Assembly (NCBI RefSeq): GCF_008831285.2
Contig: NC_045144.1
Location: 15,985,858-16,049,857 of the forward strand
Reading direction: 5' to 3'
From: Nymphaea colorata
Taxonomy: Eukaryota; Streptophyta; Magnoliopsida; Nymphaeales; Nymphaeaceae
Length of the DNA stretch: 64,000 nt
Shown: positions 12,750 through 25,757 of the stretch, piece by piece
Numbering within the stretch: position 1 is the stretch's first letter
Layout: each line of letters opens with the position of its first letter
Program-made: the position numbers and the translations under genes
The notes under the pieces: model-generated
Databases searched by the model: none
Told to the model about the DNA's origin: nothing
The model's input: only the letters and a program-made list of their open reading frames with translations

Positions 12750-14360
12750 TCAACTGAAGGGACCCCAGTAGCAGCCTTGCATTTAAAGTGTTTTGGAGAA
12801 GCACGTTACTTTTACCACCATTAAGATTGAGCCGTCGAGAGGTAGTCGATACTCAACCAAATTTAGAGTCAAATTTGAGCACCTGTTATAATATTTTATT
12901 ATAATAAATTATATTATTTTATATTAAAAATATATTTTTAAAATTTAAGTGGACCAAATTAGAGCTCAAGTTTTAATGAGTTCAGGTTTGAATCGATGTT
13001 CAGGCTTAGGTAGGCAGGATGCCAAATAATATATATATTTTTTTTAATTTTCAAGACTGTGTGTTCGCCATAATTTTTAAATATAAGTCTTGTTTTTTTA
13101 ATTTTTTAATATAATAATTAATGTAAGTGAACAGAATGAGTATTTTCGTTAGGAAGAGGGCCGCAGCCTCTGTATTTTTGCTTTGGAGTTATGAAGCCGC
13201 CTAACGAACCATATACAAAGAAATGATCACACTAGTTAAAATGAAAGAGTGCTTTCTAAAATGACAGAAATACCCCTTGAATTAAAACCGATGAATACGG
13301 TTTTTCCTTGCTAGCGGCAATATGGAAATCATTCTCCTCAAAGTAAAGAGGCCGATATTTCTGTTTTTTGTGAAGGGTAATTCTATCATTTCTTAAACAT
13401 TTTACTATGTTTTACTTTTTCAAGTTTTAACCTGCTCTGTAATATAATTGTCAAATAAGTGCTGAGCAAGTACGAGTTAAAATATATGTTGGGATTAAGA
13501 AAACAAGAATAATATGATTTCTTGTTGCAGAATTAATAGTAAATTGTTTTTGACTTAAAAATTTAATGTTGGAAAGCATAAATTTGGCGATTATCAACGT
13601 GTGATGATCTAACCGAGGCCTATTTTAGGTAACTGTAACAAAAAAAAAAGTTCGATAAAAACGTGTTATTTGTTATGACATTTCACATGCAATAGTAGAA
13701 TCTACAAACAGTTGAAATAGTAGAATCTACAAAACAGTTTGCTGCTATAACACCAAAGCCGCACTCTCCTTGAAATCATAGCCCCAAAAGAAAGGTTTAT
13801 TAAATTATAAGTTTTGGAGTCAAACTAAAAGCACAGTTTAAAAAGTCACTCTAGTCGAAGGAGAATTTCCATCTGGCCAATTGGGTCCCTTAACATAGCT
13901 TTCCAGTTAAATAAATGCTTTTGTTTTTCCTCAACCATAGGAAGTTCAAATTTCATCTTCACAATTATGGGGTATGGACAGTAAATCTTATACTGTTCTC
14001 TTGAAGTGCAGTAAATCTTATAGACTCTAGAGTGAAAAAACAGCATCATATACAAAGTAAGCTATTAATCAGATCGAAGCCATAACTCTGAAGCTGGTAC
14101 GTTTTAAATTCTAATAGCAAACTTTGGTCTTAATAAAACGAAAAAAGAAACCACTGTCAGTAAATTTCATGTAGAATGATTTTTTTACGTTTCCCTTAGC
14201 AATCTGACGGTTGGGGTAGGAAGATAAGCATGGAAGTCAGGCTGGTGAGGCTGACAGGTCTCATGTCATTGTCACTTGCATAATTTACTTACTTTTCAGA
14301 ATTCTTTTTATAAGAAAAAAGAATAAGATGTAAAGAAACAATATCCTAAAATTAAGCATT
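12750..14360. other. Intergenic, upstream of the SWEET gene
   Basis: No gene recognised. A 25-bp tandem duplication with core AATAGTAGAATCTACAAA lies at 13691-13740. Confidence 0.5.
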
Positions 14361-14640
14361 TTATTGAAGTCAAATTATCCTAAAATTAAGCAACTAGCTA
14401 TTAAATATGTACAAATCTTCGGCAATGTGGGAGAGGCGAATCGGAGAATTAATGATGCGCATCGTCCTCGTCAGTCGTCCCACCCTCCCTATTTCTCTCC
14501 CCTCCTCAGCTTTCACCGTCGTTCCTCTCCCTCCTTCCCGAACCTGCATTCCGCAAGTGGTTAGGTACAACGCAGTTTTCTGATTTGCCAACTTATACAG
14601 TGACAGGTATCCGAGAGCATAGTCTGTCAACGACTTTCAT

Positions 14641-14815
14641 CCTCTTCCTCTTCCTCTTCCTTTTCCTCTTTTCTCCTGAAAACAAAGAAATGGTCGGATG
14701 TCATGGTCCCATCCTTCCCTTCCTCCCCTTTTGATTTTGTCAGAGCAACAAAAAGTAAAGAAACAAAAACCCATTAAAGCTCCCCCCACCACCCCCCCCC
14801 CCCCCCCCCTCCCCC
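14641..14815. repeat. Pyrimidine-rich leader with (TCCTCT)n and an 18-base C run
   Basis: TCCTCTTCC repeats at about 14641-14670 and an uninterrupted C run at 14792-14809 lie just upstream of the SWEET start codon, probably in the promoter or 5' UTR. The C run is prone to length error in sequencing. Confidence 0.8.
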
Positions 14816-14875
14816 GACCCTATTGCTTCTGTTATCAACTCCTTTCAGCTATTCGCCTCCCCAGAAAGGGGTTCG

Positions 14876-16527
14876 ATGATTTCTTCGGTTAATGAATCTT
14901 GCTGCTTTGCAGCAGGAGTATTAGGTATGTCCTTCCTTTGATCACTTTTTCTTTTTCCAGCAATTCCTCCCTCTTTTCCTTTTCTTATTTTGCTGCACTT
15001 TTGTTTCTGTGGCGTATATAGATAGACCCACTTATCCCAGAAATGAGATCAACTGAGATATTGTGTTAAATGTCTAATTTATCACGTTTTTCTAGTGAAA
15101 CTAGTGAACTCGTTTTCCACTTCTCGTGATTCTGTCTCCTTACCCAACAGTGGTGTGTTGTGTTCAGAATTTTTTTTTTTAAGAGGGAAATTCTCGACTG
15201 CCTTTTTCATGCTGGGTGCGAATTGTTCTCTGTTTTCAGATGTTCATTTTGGTGGTTCAAGAGCGAACTCTAATTTTTGTGCATGTGAATCTTTTGGGTT
15301 ACGATGGTGCTCTCAGATCGATTAACGAATTCTTGCGTTGAGCAAGTTTATGGTGTACTTTGTTGCTGAGTGTAGTTTCGAATTAATGCAGGGAACCTCT
15401 TTGCATTTGTGCTATTCGCATCTCCCTTGTAAGTTGTCATTGCATCTTGACGCTGGTTCTTGATTCTTAGCTGAACTCGTGATTTCTGGTAGTTTTTGTG
15501 AGTATTGACTCTTGTATTTCTGTGAATCTTGTGTACGTAGTCCAACATTCAGGCGGATCATCAGAAATGGATCAACAGAGCATTTCTCTGGTTTGCCTTA
15601 TATTTATTCGCTCTTGAACTGTTTGATATGTCTCTGGTATGGACTTCCCTTCATAAGGCCTGGAATCATTTTGGTCGCCACTGTCAATTCAGTAGGCGCA
15701 TGTTTTCATTTGGTGTACATATCCTTGTACATTACATATGCGGATAATAAAAAGAAGGTATTGTTGATCACCTGCTTCTTATTACTTCTTACCGCATTAA
15801 TTGTCTATTTTCTATATGTTTTCGCCACAACGATGACCATCTTTGTCTTTGCAGCTGAAGATGTCGGCTCTGTTGATTACGGTACTTGGGATATTTGCGG
15901 CTATAGCAGTTATTAGTTTGGAGTGTTTTAGCTCCTCAGCTCGTCAGATTTTTGTTGGTTACCTGACAGTTGCTTCACTTATATCAATGTTTGCTTCCCC
16001 ACTGTTCATAATTGTAGGTCCAAAGTACAAAATCCACCTTTTTTTTATTTTATAATGATTCTTAGTCTCATATATATAAAGTATAAACAGTGTGGGATGT
16101 ATTATATACAGTTTTTTAACTTCAGTTTCTTCTCCATTTTGTGTTCGCTCTGAGTTGATGTCTTGTCCTCCTTTCCTTCTTTCTTGCTTTCACAGAACTT
16201 GGTGATAAGAACGAAGAGTGTTGAGTTCATGCCTTTCTATCTCTCTCTTGCCACTTTCTTGATGAGCTTTTCATTCTTCATGTATGGGTTTTTGGAGCGT
16301 GATGCCTTTATTTATGTAAGCTTCTTTGATAATCCCTCCTCATGCCCTTGTATTATCTCTCATTGTCAATCCTTTCTTTACATCCTTGTGCATTTTTTTA
16401 TTTTTTATTTTAGGTCCCAAATGGGATTGGCACATTGTTGGGAATAGCACAACTGGTTATTTACGTATATTATAGCAGACAGTCAAGAAAAGATGTGAGA
16501 ACCCCGTTGCTGGTCTCACATCAATGA
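14876..16527 (+). CDS. SWEET2: SWEET2-like sugar transporter (clade I), complete, six exons
   Basis: SWEETs are membrane uniporters that move sugars down their gradient; clade I SWEET2 in Arabidopsis is a tonoplast glucose transporter (family knowledge). Exons are 14876-14924, 15392-15428, 15541-15757, 15855-16013, 16196-16315 and 16414-16527, all with GT/AG borders. They sum to 696 bp, 231 residues plus TGA, normal for the family. Exon 2 is 37 bp, the size typical of SWEET genes. Visible motifs: SPFPTFRRIIRNGSTEHFSG, LPYIYSLLNCLICLWYG, ATVNSVGA, then the second MtN3 repeat with GYLTVASLISMFASPLFII, NLVIRTKSVEFMPFYLSL and PNGIGTLLGIAQL. Seven transmembrane segments are expected. The C terminus TPLLVSHQ resembles the PLIVSYV tail of SWEET2. 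The start MISSVNESCCFAAGVLG aligns with the family N terminus; no upstream in-frame ATG was found nearby. Nearly every block matches SWEET2 rather than SWEET1 or SWEET3. Confidence 0.95.
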
Positions 16528-16774
16528 AGTTATTTGCAGGCATCTTCACTTGAAGCATATTGCGGTATTCTTTGTTCGATGTAGCATCTGTTGTCTACAA
16601 GTTCCACCATTGCAGTTCTTATACCGTGAAGATTTTATGAAGATTTGTGCTTATGTGTGCCTTTGCTGAAAAGCCAATTCTCTTGGAAATTGTGCATATA
16701 TATGTTCTTGTACTACTGCACCAGAATTTGGTTTGTAGTACATGAAAAATTGTAAGAGCAACTGAATTTTGTTG

Positions 16775-16780
16775 AATAAA
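16775..16780 (+). terminator. Probable polyadenylation signal of SWEET2
   Basis: AATAAA lies 248 bp after the stop codon, followed by a T-rich stretch with TGTG elements typical of plant 3' ends. Confidence 0.6.
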
Positions 16781-17299
16781 ATATTCTTCTTCTGCTCTTG
16801 TTGTGTGTATGCATAGAAAAAGGTTCAATCAGCTGAACAAGATTTAGTCTGTTGAATTGACATTATAGTGCTGCCCATGCTCTTCACTTATTTTTCATCT
16901 TTCACAATAATTGGTAACCTTTCAGTTTTGACATGGTAATATGTTTGACTGATAATTTAAATTAACATCTATTTTAGTAATGAAATTGAGTATCATGAAC
17001 AAATGGTACAGCAGCTGTTACTCTGAATTTTAATGCAGCGGCAGACATGTGAACAGGTAATTGCAGCAAAAGAGAACGCTTGGTTTTTCTTACTGAACTT
17101 TGGCTAAAGATCTTAGAAAGGATTAACAGTCGAATGAAAGGCAATTTAACATTTAAAAATTCATATTATACCAAGATATGTTGAAATTGATCAAAAATTT
17201 CTCAACTACATTCAGAATAACAGAATAACAGCTGTTGGTCATTTATCATTATTCAATCATACAGACTGCCATAAGAAGTGAAGATTACAGCATCTTAAT

Positions 17300-19700
17300 A
17301 AGTTCGTTGCATTTGGTAGTTGCATGTATAAGATCTGCTGCTTTAACTGAATAAGGGGACTAATATTGTGAAATTTCAAATAGTCCTTCCAGATGACGAG
17401 GATTATTGTTTACTGCCTGAGGCAGACATTCAACTACTTCTGCCAAGAGCATGTATGAGGGAAAACGGCCTAATTTCTGTCGATGGCAGACTTGCATATG
17501 CTTGCATATTGCACCTTCACTTCCTCATGCATGGCGGTATGTCACGTTCCAATGTGAATACCAGATATTTGAGGAAGGCCCTTCTGGCTATTTTCAGTTT
17601 CGTAGTTCCAGCGAATGATGTGTGCCGTGTAGAATATGTAGGATGACTGAACCCTTCAAGCTGCAAGACGAGATGTAACCAACTTCAAGCTCAAGCCCGC
17701 TCGAGGAAAAATGCAGCTTATCTCTTAAAAAACCTATGAGAACAGGAAGCATTTTGATTTTGGAACAGCATAATATCTGCATATTACCAGCTAACTTCAA
17801 CCGGGAATACATGTGGGGAAATCTAATGCAGAATTCCATCAAGGAGACCAGATTCAGGGAATAAAAAACGATGCTAAAAAACCAATCTGCAGAAAACAAG
17901 AGAAAAGACTCACAACATCAGAAGCCATCTTCCTTCGGAATTTCTGAGCACAATTAACAGAACGGATTGCCGTGTTTTCCCTTCCACTATTGCCGTTGGA
18001 CCAAGGAAAGAAAAAAAGATTTTGAATCCAACCAAAACTTCGAGAACTTCTCAACCTTCCAGAGCAACTAAGGCCTCTCAACCTAAATGCGGCATTGAAC
18101 ATTGCCTGAATTCAAATTAACTTCCTCTTTGACGAACATTTAAACATTACTGAACCTTCGAGCCAGGGGCATTTGTAAACCTGACTCCGATGGTCATAAA
18201 TCTCCAAAAGAGCAAAACCTCGCGTAGCGTCCTTTCTCTCCACTGCTCATGGATGAACTGAAGGCAGCTAAATCCACTTGCTCGAGTTCTACAACCCCAT
18301 TAGATCTGAAAGCCAATTGTCTCTCACATCTAAAGCTCAACCAGCAATCACTAACCAGCCAACGCATCTCTAATAGTGTCAACACATGTAAGCCTGTTGA
18401 GCTTACAGTAGGCACCTAAAGTAATTAGAAAAGGCAGGACTTTGTACAGGACCATATGGGGATGTTTGATTGGCGCCCCAATCTTAGATCTGAGGGCCTC
18501 AGTTAATGAGGGGCTGACCTTAGATCTATGGTCCTAAAAAATTTTGGGTTTGAGAAACATGTATTTAAGATCTCCTTTATGCTTAAATTTCATGGAGCTC
18601 AAGTCGGAAGGAAGATGGGTTCTGACTTGAAATTTCAAGATGCAATGTTTAGAAATCTACATTAATCTTCATCACAAATCAAGTATCTGAAAGCCTAGGA
18701 TCTAAGATCTTGGACCACCTCATGAGGCCCTTGAAAAGTATGGACCTCTTCCGTGTGCAGGAGCAAGTGCATTCAAGAAATGTGGACTATTAGGAGTTGT
18801 TTGGCAACAGTAACAAATTGTTTCTGTTCCAATAATCTGTCTAAAAAATTTGGGTAGATTCATGCAACACAGCGTTAGATTGGTACATGAATCTATCATA
18901 AATTTTGGGTCGGTTCATGGGACAATAACACTATATTACAATTGCCAAACAGCCCTTAGATGCCATACACGCAAAGTCGCTTCATCAAATGACAGAAGGC
19001 TTCAAAGTTAATTGCTTCAAGTTGTCTCCTGGTTGGAACAATAGACTCTTGCATCGGTCTCCACCGAGCACTGCTTCTAGATGACAAAGGCCGCCGATGC
19101 TTATAGCATCAATCATTTTCCTGACCACAGTTGCAGAAACGTCGAAGATTTTTTATGAAGCAAACTTGTCCAAGTGTCCGACAGATTTTTCTAATCAAGC
19201 ACGCCTTTATACAGAGATTGCAAAGCTTTCTCATTGCTGCCATGAAATACGGCATCTCTATTGATCGTGTCTACATCGACAATAGACCTTTGAAAACCTT
19301 CAGTTGGTCGATGTTATCCGGTTTAGCTTGTGCAGGAACTCAGAATGCTCTGCAGATAATTGATGGAGGTTCTTCGACTCCCCAACAGAGCCAGCCATTG
19401 TCTTTAGATCAAAAGAAGAAAATCTAAGCTCCAGCAAGGATGATGTATAGCCAATATACTAGTGAGCAAGAGTTGAATAATGCTGTGAATTGACAACTGC
19501 ACCTGCAGAAATCGTAGCTATCAGATCCTTATTGACTCATAAAACCCCATGGACAGTTTACCAAGATCCAAATTTAAGGGCGTTGAATGACGATCCCTTT
19601 TTTATTTTTATATTTCCTTCCAAAAGACAATCGTCCCTTCACTGGACAACCATTCAGAGATCTTTCTTCCTACGAGATTAAAAAGAAGGCACCAATGTAG
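17300..19700. other. Mixed region with exon-like open stretches, no gene identified
   Basis: Several frames of 70-100 codons are open here on both strands with more balanced base composition than true intergenic DNA: 17368-17646 (+), 17854-18102 (-), 18194-18415 (-) and 19131-19427 (+). None matches a family I recognise and no splice chain joins them. The minus frame 17854-18102 starts MFNAAFRLRG, is rich in Arg and Ser, and reaches a good GTGAGT donor (complement of 17908-17913), like a first exon with a targeting peptide. Decayed gene or non-coding transcript are both possible. Confidence 0.25.
18791..18958. mobile_element. Miniature inverted-repeat element
   Basis: The left end TAGGAGTTGTTTGGCAA pairs with the right end TTGCCAAACAGCCCTTA, whose complement is TAAGGGCTGTTTGGCAA. 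Length is 168 bp. No clear target duplication, so superfamily is open, possibly hAT. Confidence 0.6.
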
Positions 19701-20953
19701 GAGCACCTGCGTAGGAAATTAACTGTAATAACCAATGTAAAAACATGTTGTCTTAAACTTGAAACTAGGAGTTTATGTTGGTTCAAAAATCAATAGATCA
19801 AACTTTTTCAGCTTCAAAGTTCTGCCTAACACGAAGAGAAGAACAATTGGCATGCTAATTCTTTGGATATAGCAATTAAAACACATAGATGACACCATTT
19901 ATTCGCAATCAGGATGGGGAGCAGGATCTTTACGTAGGATAATTGGCAGATAAGTATCAATTGTAAACTTCTAATCGGGATTAAACCAACTGAGGGCAAC
20001 GGTTTTAAGCTCTTTTCAACAAGAGATTTCATTTGCAAAGAATTTGGCCCATCCCCTGGTGTTCATACTGGACAATACATGTACCCAAATAGTGTGACCA
20101 CAACCAACTCTCCATCTACCAACACTTGATATTTTTGAATTGTTGGACGGTTGCAGTAAATTAGTTTATGTTCTTAATATTTTTTTTAGGCAGTTTCTTC
20201 TGTTTACGCATATATATATGGTTGGTCACTGGCTAGATTTAGGCAAATGGTTTGCCATTTTTCTGATACAATTTAGTTGTTATATATGGTAATGTGATTG
20301 GATATGAGTCCAACCGAAAAATCTGGTTGGGTCTAACAAAGCAGAAAAAACAAAGGTTCGTTATTTTCTTGGTAACGTATGTCCCAGTGGACTGGAATCA
20401 GAAGAACAGTCACAAAGATATTGCTGCAGGGTAATACCACTTGTCAAATTTATTACAAACATTAATTTAACATAAAATATATCTTATTTCAAATAGTTTT
20501 TATGAAAACTATTGAATTTTCTACTATTATAATTTTGATGTTATAAGAACCATTTATTTTTGTGATTACCACAAAAACTCTTAATAATCTAAAAATGAAA
20601 AAGACTATTGTAGTGTATTTTTCTAATCAAGACATTCTTTAGACCATATCTATATGGTTAGATAAACCTGGTACAAAAGAGTATCTTAATAATCAAATTT
20701 GAGGGGTCTAATTTTTGGCCCTAAGCTTAGTGGTCTGGGATTTAATAACTACTCAATGGTTTATATTTATATAGAGAGAGAAACAGGTATTTTTGCCCAT
20801 TTTAAGGAGGGGCAAAATGGAAATGTGAAAAAAGAATAGTTTGTCCATGTGGGCCATTCATCTCATTGAAATTAGACGAAAGAGGTGAACCCATTTTTCC
20901 TTTGGGATCTTTTTTGTTTCTTAAAAATGATCTCTCTTTCTCCTTTTCACTCT

Positions 20954-20955
<2 letters not shown>
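19700..20955. other. Intergenic, no gene recognised
   Basis: AT-rich, no family-like peptide or element end seen. Confidence 0.5.

Positions 20956-21013
<58 letters not shown>
20956..21013. repeat. (AT)n microsatellite
   Basis: About 58 bp of alternating TA followed by TGTGTGTGTG. Confidence 0.95.
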
Positions 21014-21017
<4 letters not shown>

Positions 21018-21234
21018 GTGTGTGTGCATATATGAGTGAGTAAACGACGACATTGGTTATCTAGAACCACCCAACCATTTAACCAAGGCCGTCCATCTAA
21101 AGTAAATAGATGACCGAGATAAAAACAATCAGAAAAAAGTGCAGAGTAATATTAAATGATGAAAATGTCATTCACTTTTTTTTCTTAACCATCCATCATG
21201 TTGAATCGGATAGTACCTTAAAGAAGTAGAGTCG

Positions 21235-21244
<10 letters not shown>

Positions 21245-21281
<37 letters not shown>
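21245..21281. repeat. (AT)n microsatellite
   Basis: About 37 bp of alternating AT preceded by ACACACAC. Confidence 0.95.
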
Positions 21282-21283
<2 letters not shown>

Positions 21284-23200
21284 TTCTTTGAATTTTTCCC
21301 TGTAAAATAAAGACAACCAAGTTGAATCTGCGAAAAGATTAGAACAAAGGCAACCAAGTTGGGTCTGCGAACAGATTATGCCAACTTGGCTTGTATAAAG
21401 ACAGGTCAGGTTAGGTCGGTTTTGGTTTGGTGTGTCCAAAATCTGGGCCAAGGGCAGTTTTCATGGTTAGGTTTTGGATTAGGTTGATCTCTAACTGCCA
21501 GCCCGCACAGGTGAAGACTCACTCTTATATCTCGCTTTATATCTGGCTCTGCTATTTTGTCCCCATTAGCCAAAACTGGACTTACTGGAGCTCCACCGGG
21601 TTGTCGTGGACCCCAGTGTCTGATATCTTCTCTCACCAAGCTCAACAACCATCCCTAACCCGCCGGAATCCGATAACAATGATCTATGTCTGCTGATCGC
21701 TCCAGCTTAAAAATTAGGGTAGATTCATCAAACATTACCTGACACAGCATTTCATGAATCTGTCTCGTCTCAGAGAATATATAGGACGGTAATAAATTAT
21801 TACTGTCAGCAAATGACCCCTAAGTAAATCTGGTTAGTTTTCATAGATGTGAACCCCAAAAAGATTTGGATCTAAGCATTAGATCTTTTGGACCTATCTT
21901 TATCTTGCTTACTCTCTTCATCTGTTCCTCATAAGGACATTTGATATCTGAACTGACCCCGGCTAAACCCAGTTACCTGTCGGTCCATGCCTGATCAGAA
22001 GCCAGGCAAGGCGAAGGCCTAGCTCGGACCTGGCACAAGTTGCCGTGGGCTTTCGCTGAGTTCATTCGGACAAACCGGTATACTGTTTAGGTTCAGTCTG
22101 GAAGACAGACATGCCAGATATGGACCTGGACTGGATGTAAGCGCCACAACGGACTCAGCTGCCTGTTGGTTAATCAGCTTCCAGTGATAATACATTTTGG
22201 ATCTAAACCAAACTCAATCGGACCCGCTTTAGCATCCAAATCCATATATCTTCAGAACTCATGTTGGTTTTTTGAATTTAATAGTGTACAGGAGAATTCT
22301 AAATCTGGTTGGCTCTCCAGCCTTGATCTTGACAGTCATGCATGTGAGTCCTGAAAAGATGTCCACCGGGGCCAGTTTTTTTAGGGTTAGATTCATGCCA
22401 GATCCAAGTATTATTGACTGGTGCAATCCAAACCCATATGGATCCATACCAGACATCCGACAAATCCAGACCCAAGAATCAGATTCAGTAGCAAAATTCA
22501 GATCCAGATCGCTAAGCAAATATCAAGATCTAGTACCAAGTCTGCATCCACAACCAACTCCAAAGTGCACATAAACAAGGGCTTGATTTTAAGCAAGCAA
22601 GATCTACACTCAGTTTCAGCTCAAATTCATTTGGGTGGGGCCAAGCATCACCTGGGAAGTTCCATCTTCCAAGCCAAACCTGTTTACAGCCAACCCCAAA
22701 ACCAGTGACCTAGGTGCAGGTTTTTCGAAAGCGCGACCGAACCCACACTCATGGGTCCGGTCTGATCCAGTGCTTGCCGCATACCAATCCCTTAGCCCAC
22801 TTGCTTGTTTCGCATGCACCCTAGCCAACCATGTGAATGGTTGTCATCCAAAACTAAGTGGGGGCCTCAGTCACCATGAATGTCTGCTTGTAGACAAGAT
22901 GGACCCAGCTGCCTGGCCACCCTAAGCCACAGAAAACACACTGCTCAGCACATGCACTCACTCCTTCCTCCATGAATAGATAAGGAAGAGTAGCTTCAAA
23001 ATTCTGGGGAACCAACCACATGGTCTGTTGCATGATAATAAGAGGCCTTCAACTTCCCATATCCATAGATGGCTTCATCTCTCTAGCTGACTTCCACACT
23101 TTTTTTTTTTTCTTATATATAAGTGGAGAGATGAAATCACTGTTGCCACCCAATTCAGGTTATTAGTTATTGATTTTGATAAAGGCGCTGCAAGTTGAGC
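21282..23200. other. Intergenic, more balanced composition, no gene recognised
   Basis: Frames of 60-100 codons occur on both strands between 21400 and 22930, with repeated GGATC/GATCC and AATCCA words that suggest degenerate repeat sequence. No conserved protein motif was seen. Confidence 0.4.
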
Positions 23201-23209
23201 CCTTCATTT

Positions 23210-23340
23210 ATGAAAAGCGCGGCGCAGCACTCGAGGCGGTCGACTTGAAGGAGGTCTAGAGTTCAAAACCCGGGCTCGTACCTTGATATAATCTGGTAGC
23301 CCCGGATTAATCAGTCTAATCGCGAGTTGATTAAAGTATA
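23210..23340 (+). mobile_element. tRNA-related SINE-like fragment
   Basis: GCGGCGCAGCACTCGAGGCG resembles a pol III A box, and about 40 bp later GAGTTCAAAACCCGGG resembles the B box (GGTTCRANNCC). No tRNA cloverleaf can be folded from it, so it is SINE-like rather than a tRNA gene. Confidence 0.4.
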
Positions 23341-25594
23341 AATAGAGTACCTGCATCATGGCCATTGAAATTGGTTTTTCTCTAGATTCATGTTTTTATT
23401 TGGCTATATGTTGTTGCCTATGTTCAGTTTTCATTTTGGCCTTCTATATTATTTTATAATTTATATTATAATCTTATGTTGGAATATATTTTTCTTTTCA
23501 AGCAAAAACAAAGAAAAATGTGATCACATGACTTGATTTGAAAAAAAAAAACATATGTTGCCACAACTCACGAGCCATATTGTCTATTTGGATTTTTTTG
23601 GGTTTTCCAAACTTAATAATTATGGAATAAGATCGTAAAAGTACATAGATCTGATGTCGTATTATAATTACTGTGTTATCCATATGTTGACGGGCTTAAC
23701 ATCATTATTGTCTTTTAATTTTTATTTTAATTTTTCGATCGCTTTCCTTAGACTGGCTTCTGTCCGTTCCCTCAGCCAATAGTTATGAGCTTTTATTTCC
23801 GCCCAAAGGGATTCAGAGTGGTTGACAATTGTTTTACTACGAGTTCCTACCGAACAGTTTTCTTTTTTTTAAAAAAAAAAAAATTGGATATAAAAAAAAA
23901 AGTTTAACATGTAGTTAAGAAATTGAATTAGATTCGGATTCAAGAAATCACATTTGTTCATATTCAGATTAAGATATACATCAACATCCAGTCAGATTCA
24001 GATGTTCAATAAATATTTTACATCCAATGCTCTTACATTTAGAAAGTAATCTAGAATGGATTTAAAATTCAGACTCAGTGAATTCAAATAGCATAATCAA
24101 ATTTTGAAATTGGGTTTCAGATTTGGATAAAACTTTTCTTCATTTGGATTTAAATCTGATCCATTGACCTCCCCGTCTACCATTTAGGATCATGAGTTGC
24201 AATTGGATTTGAGAGTCAAAATTTTGATGTTTATTTCAAATTTCGAGCCCGAAATATGTGATCTTCGGAATTCAAAACTTAACAACCCACTTAAATCAGT
24301 ACTCTATTTTGCACTTATAAGTCAGATTTGTATACCATATTAAACTTCAAAAAAAAAAAAAGTTGAAAAACCTTTGGTTTAACCAACACAAATTAAAATA
24401 ATTTAAGAAGATTCATAACACAACCAACTAACTTTTAGATACAAAGGCAACTGATTAATATGGAATTAGAAGAATTAACTTTATGGGGTTATAAAACTCA
24501 TGGTCTCTGTCATGACCCAGTGCGCTAAGCTACTTGTGAGGAATTTTCTGAAACGAGGACAAGAAGGGAATTCAAACGAATTAGTATATCTCCAACTCAT
24601 TCATTGGCACAATGCCATCTTCTTTCTTCTTTGAAATTATTTGAAAAAAAAAAGAAAAAGAAAGAACGGCGATACTTGTCGCTTAGCGAAGCAGACAGCC
24701 TGTAGCTCATACTGAAATGCTACATAAAAACACTTGATATCCGGATATTGGAAAATCCCAATTCCCAGAAACCACAGAAACACACCACTCCATCCCCGCA
24801 CGCAATCAGCAATGGCTGTCCCCTCTGAGATCGCCCGAGTCACGAGGCTCATGCCCTAGAGTGGGGAGGCACAGGTCCGGCCCCCGTTAGGCCCTGTTCT
24901 GGCCGGACCCAAATTATTTAATGCCTTTATTTATAAAGACCACCCAATTCCCGTTGAAATTTTTCATTGATTGCTCGCTCGACCAACATGGATCCCAGAT
25001 TTCTTGCCACCAATCTTGCTGCATTTTTAAATTCTTTCCCCTTTAATTATGGAAATAAATTTTTATCATAATTTAAGAGAAAACATCATGAATAAAAAAA
25101 AAAGAAAGGGACAGAAGTGGTGGATGTCGGCAGAGAGTCCCCAGCAGAAGAGATGCATCGCTTGATTCCCTCTCGACATTCTTCTGGCCGACGTCTGCTT
25201 CACGCTTTCTCTTGATTTCATTAAGTCCCCAGGTTGGGAGGTTTTAGTTGGGGGGTTTGTGTCTCTTTGAGATGGTTTCTTAATTGTGACAGAGATGTCA
25301 TCTATCTTGTTAGTTGCAGAGTTGCTGGGGGCTCTTTAGATGTTATTGGGGAGTTGATCTTTTTATATCAATGACTGCTAACGACTCGTTTTCTTTCTCT
25401 CACTCATTTTTATCTGCCTCTTATTTTTGGTGAAAAAATCTAAAAAATAGAAAAAGGAAGAAGAACTGTCTTTGAATAGAAATTTGTCAGCCTAAAAAGA
25501 TCCAAACCCAACCTACTTTCCAAACATCTTTATGTAGATTTATCTTTTTTGGTGTTTTAAACAAACTTATACTTGGTGGTAGTAAGGCTGAGTG
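23341..25594. other. Intergenic, no gene recognised
   Basis: AT-rich. A minus-strand frame near 24637-24852 is open but composition-driven and unlike known proteins. Confidence 0.5.
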
Positions 25595-25661
25595 TAGGGT
25601 TGAGTACCTCACAGGTACCCAGCTGCCGGGCTGGGCCAGGCCGACCCGATGCCCAGGTTTA
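25595..25661. mobile_element. Short hAT-type remnant, GGGC-rich ends
   Basis: Left TAGGGTTGAG and right GGCCGACCCGATGCCCAGG-TTTA resemble the ends of the larger elements at 43224-44164 and 57399-58730. Only 67 bp and no clean target duplication. Confidence 0.4.
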
Positions 25662-25757
25662 GATGGTAGTGGTGGTATGCTTGAGGTGAAGTCCTTTCCT
25701 TCCCCATGCTTCAGGGTCCAAGACTGTTTCGGGATCGGAGTAATCTTACAATAAACC

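Noticed and set aside
20802-21053. Peptides of alternating Ile-Tyr here and at 21218, 45079, 48757 and 55125
   Set aside because: Translations of (AT)n microsatellites.
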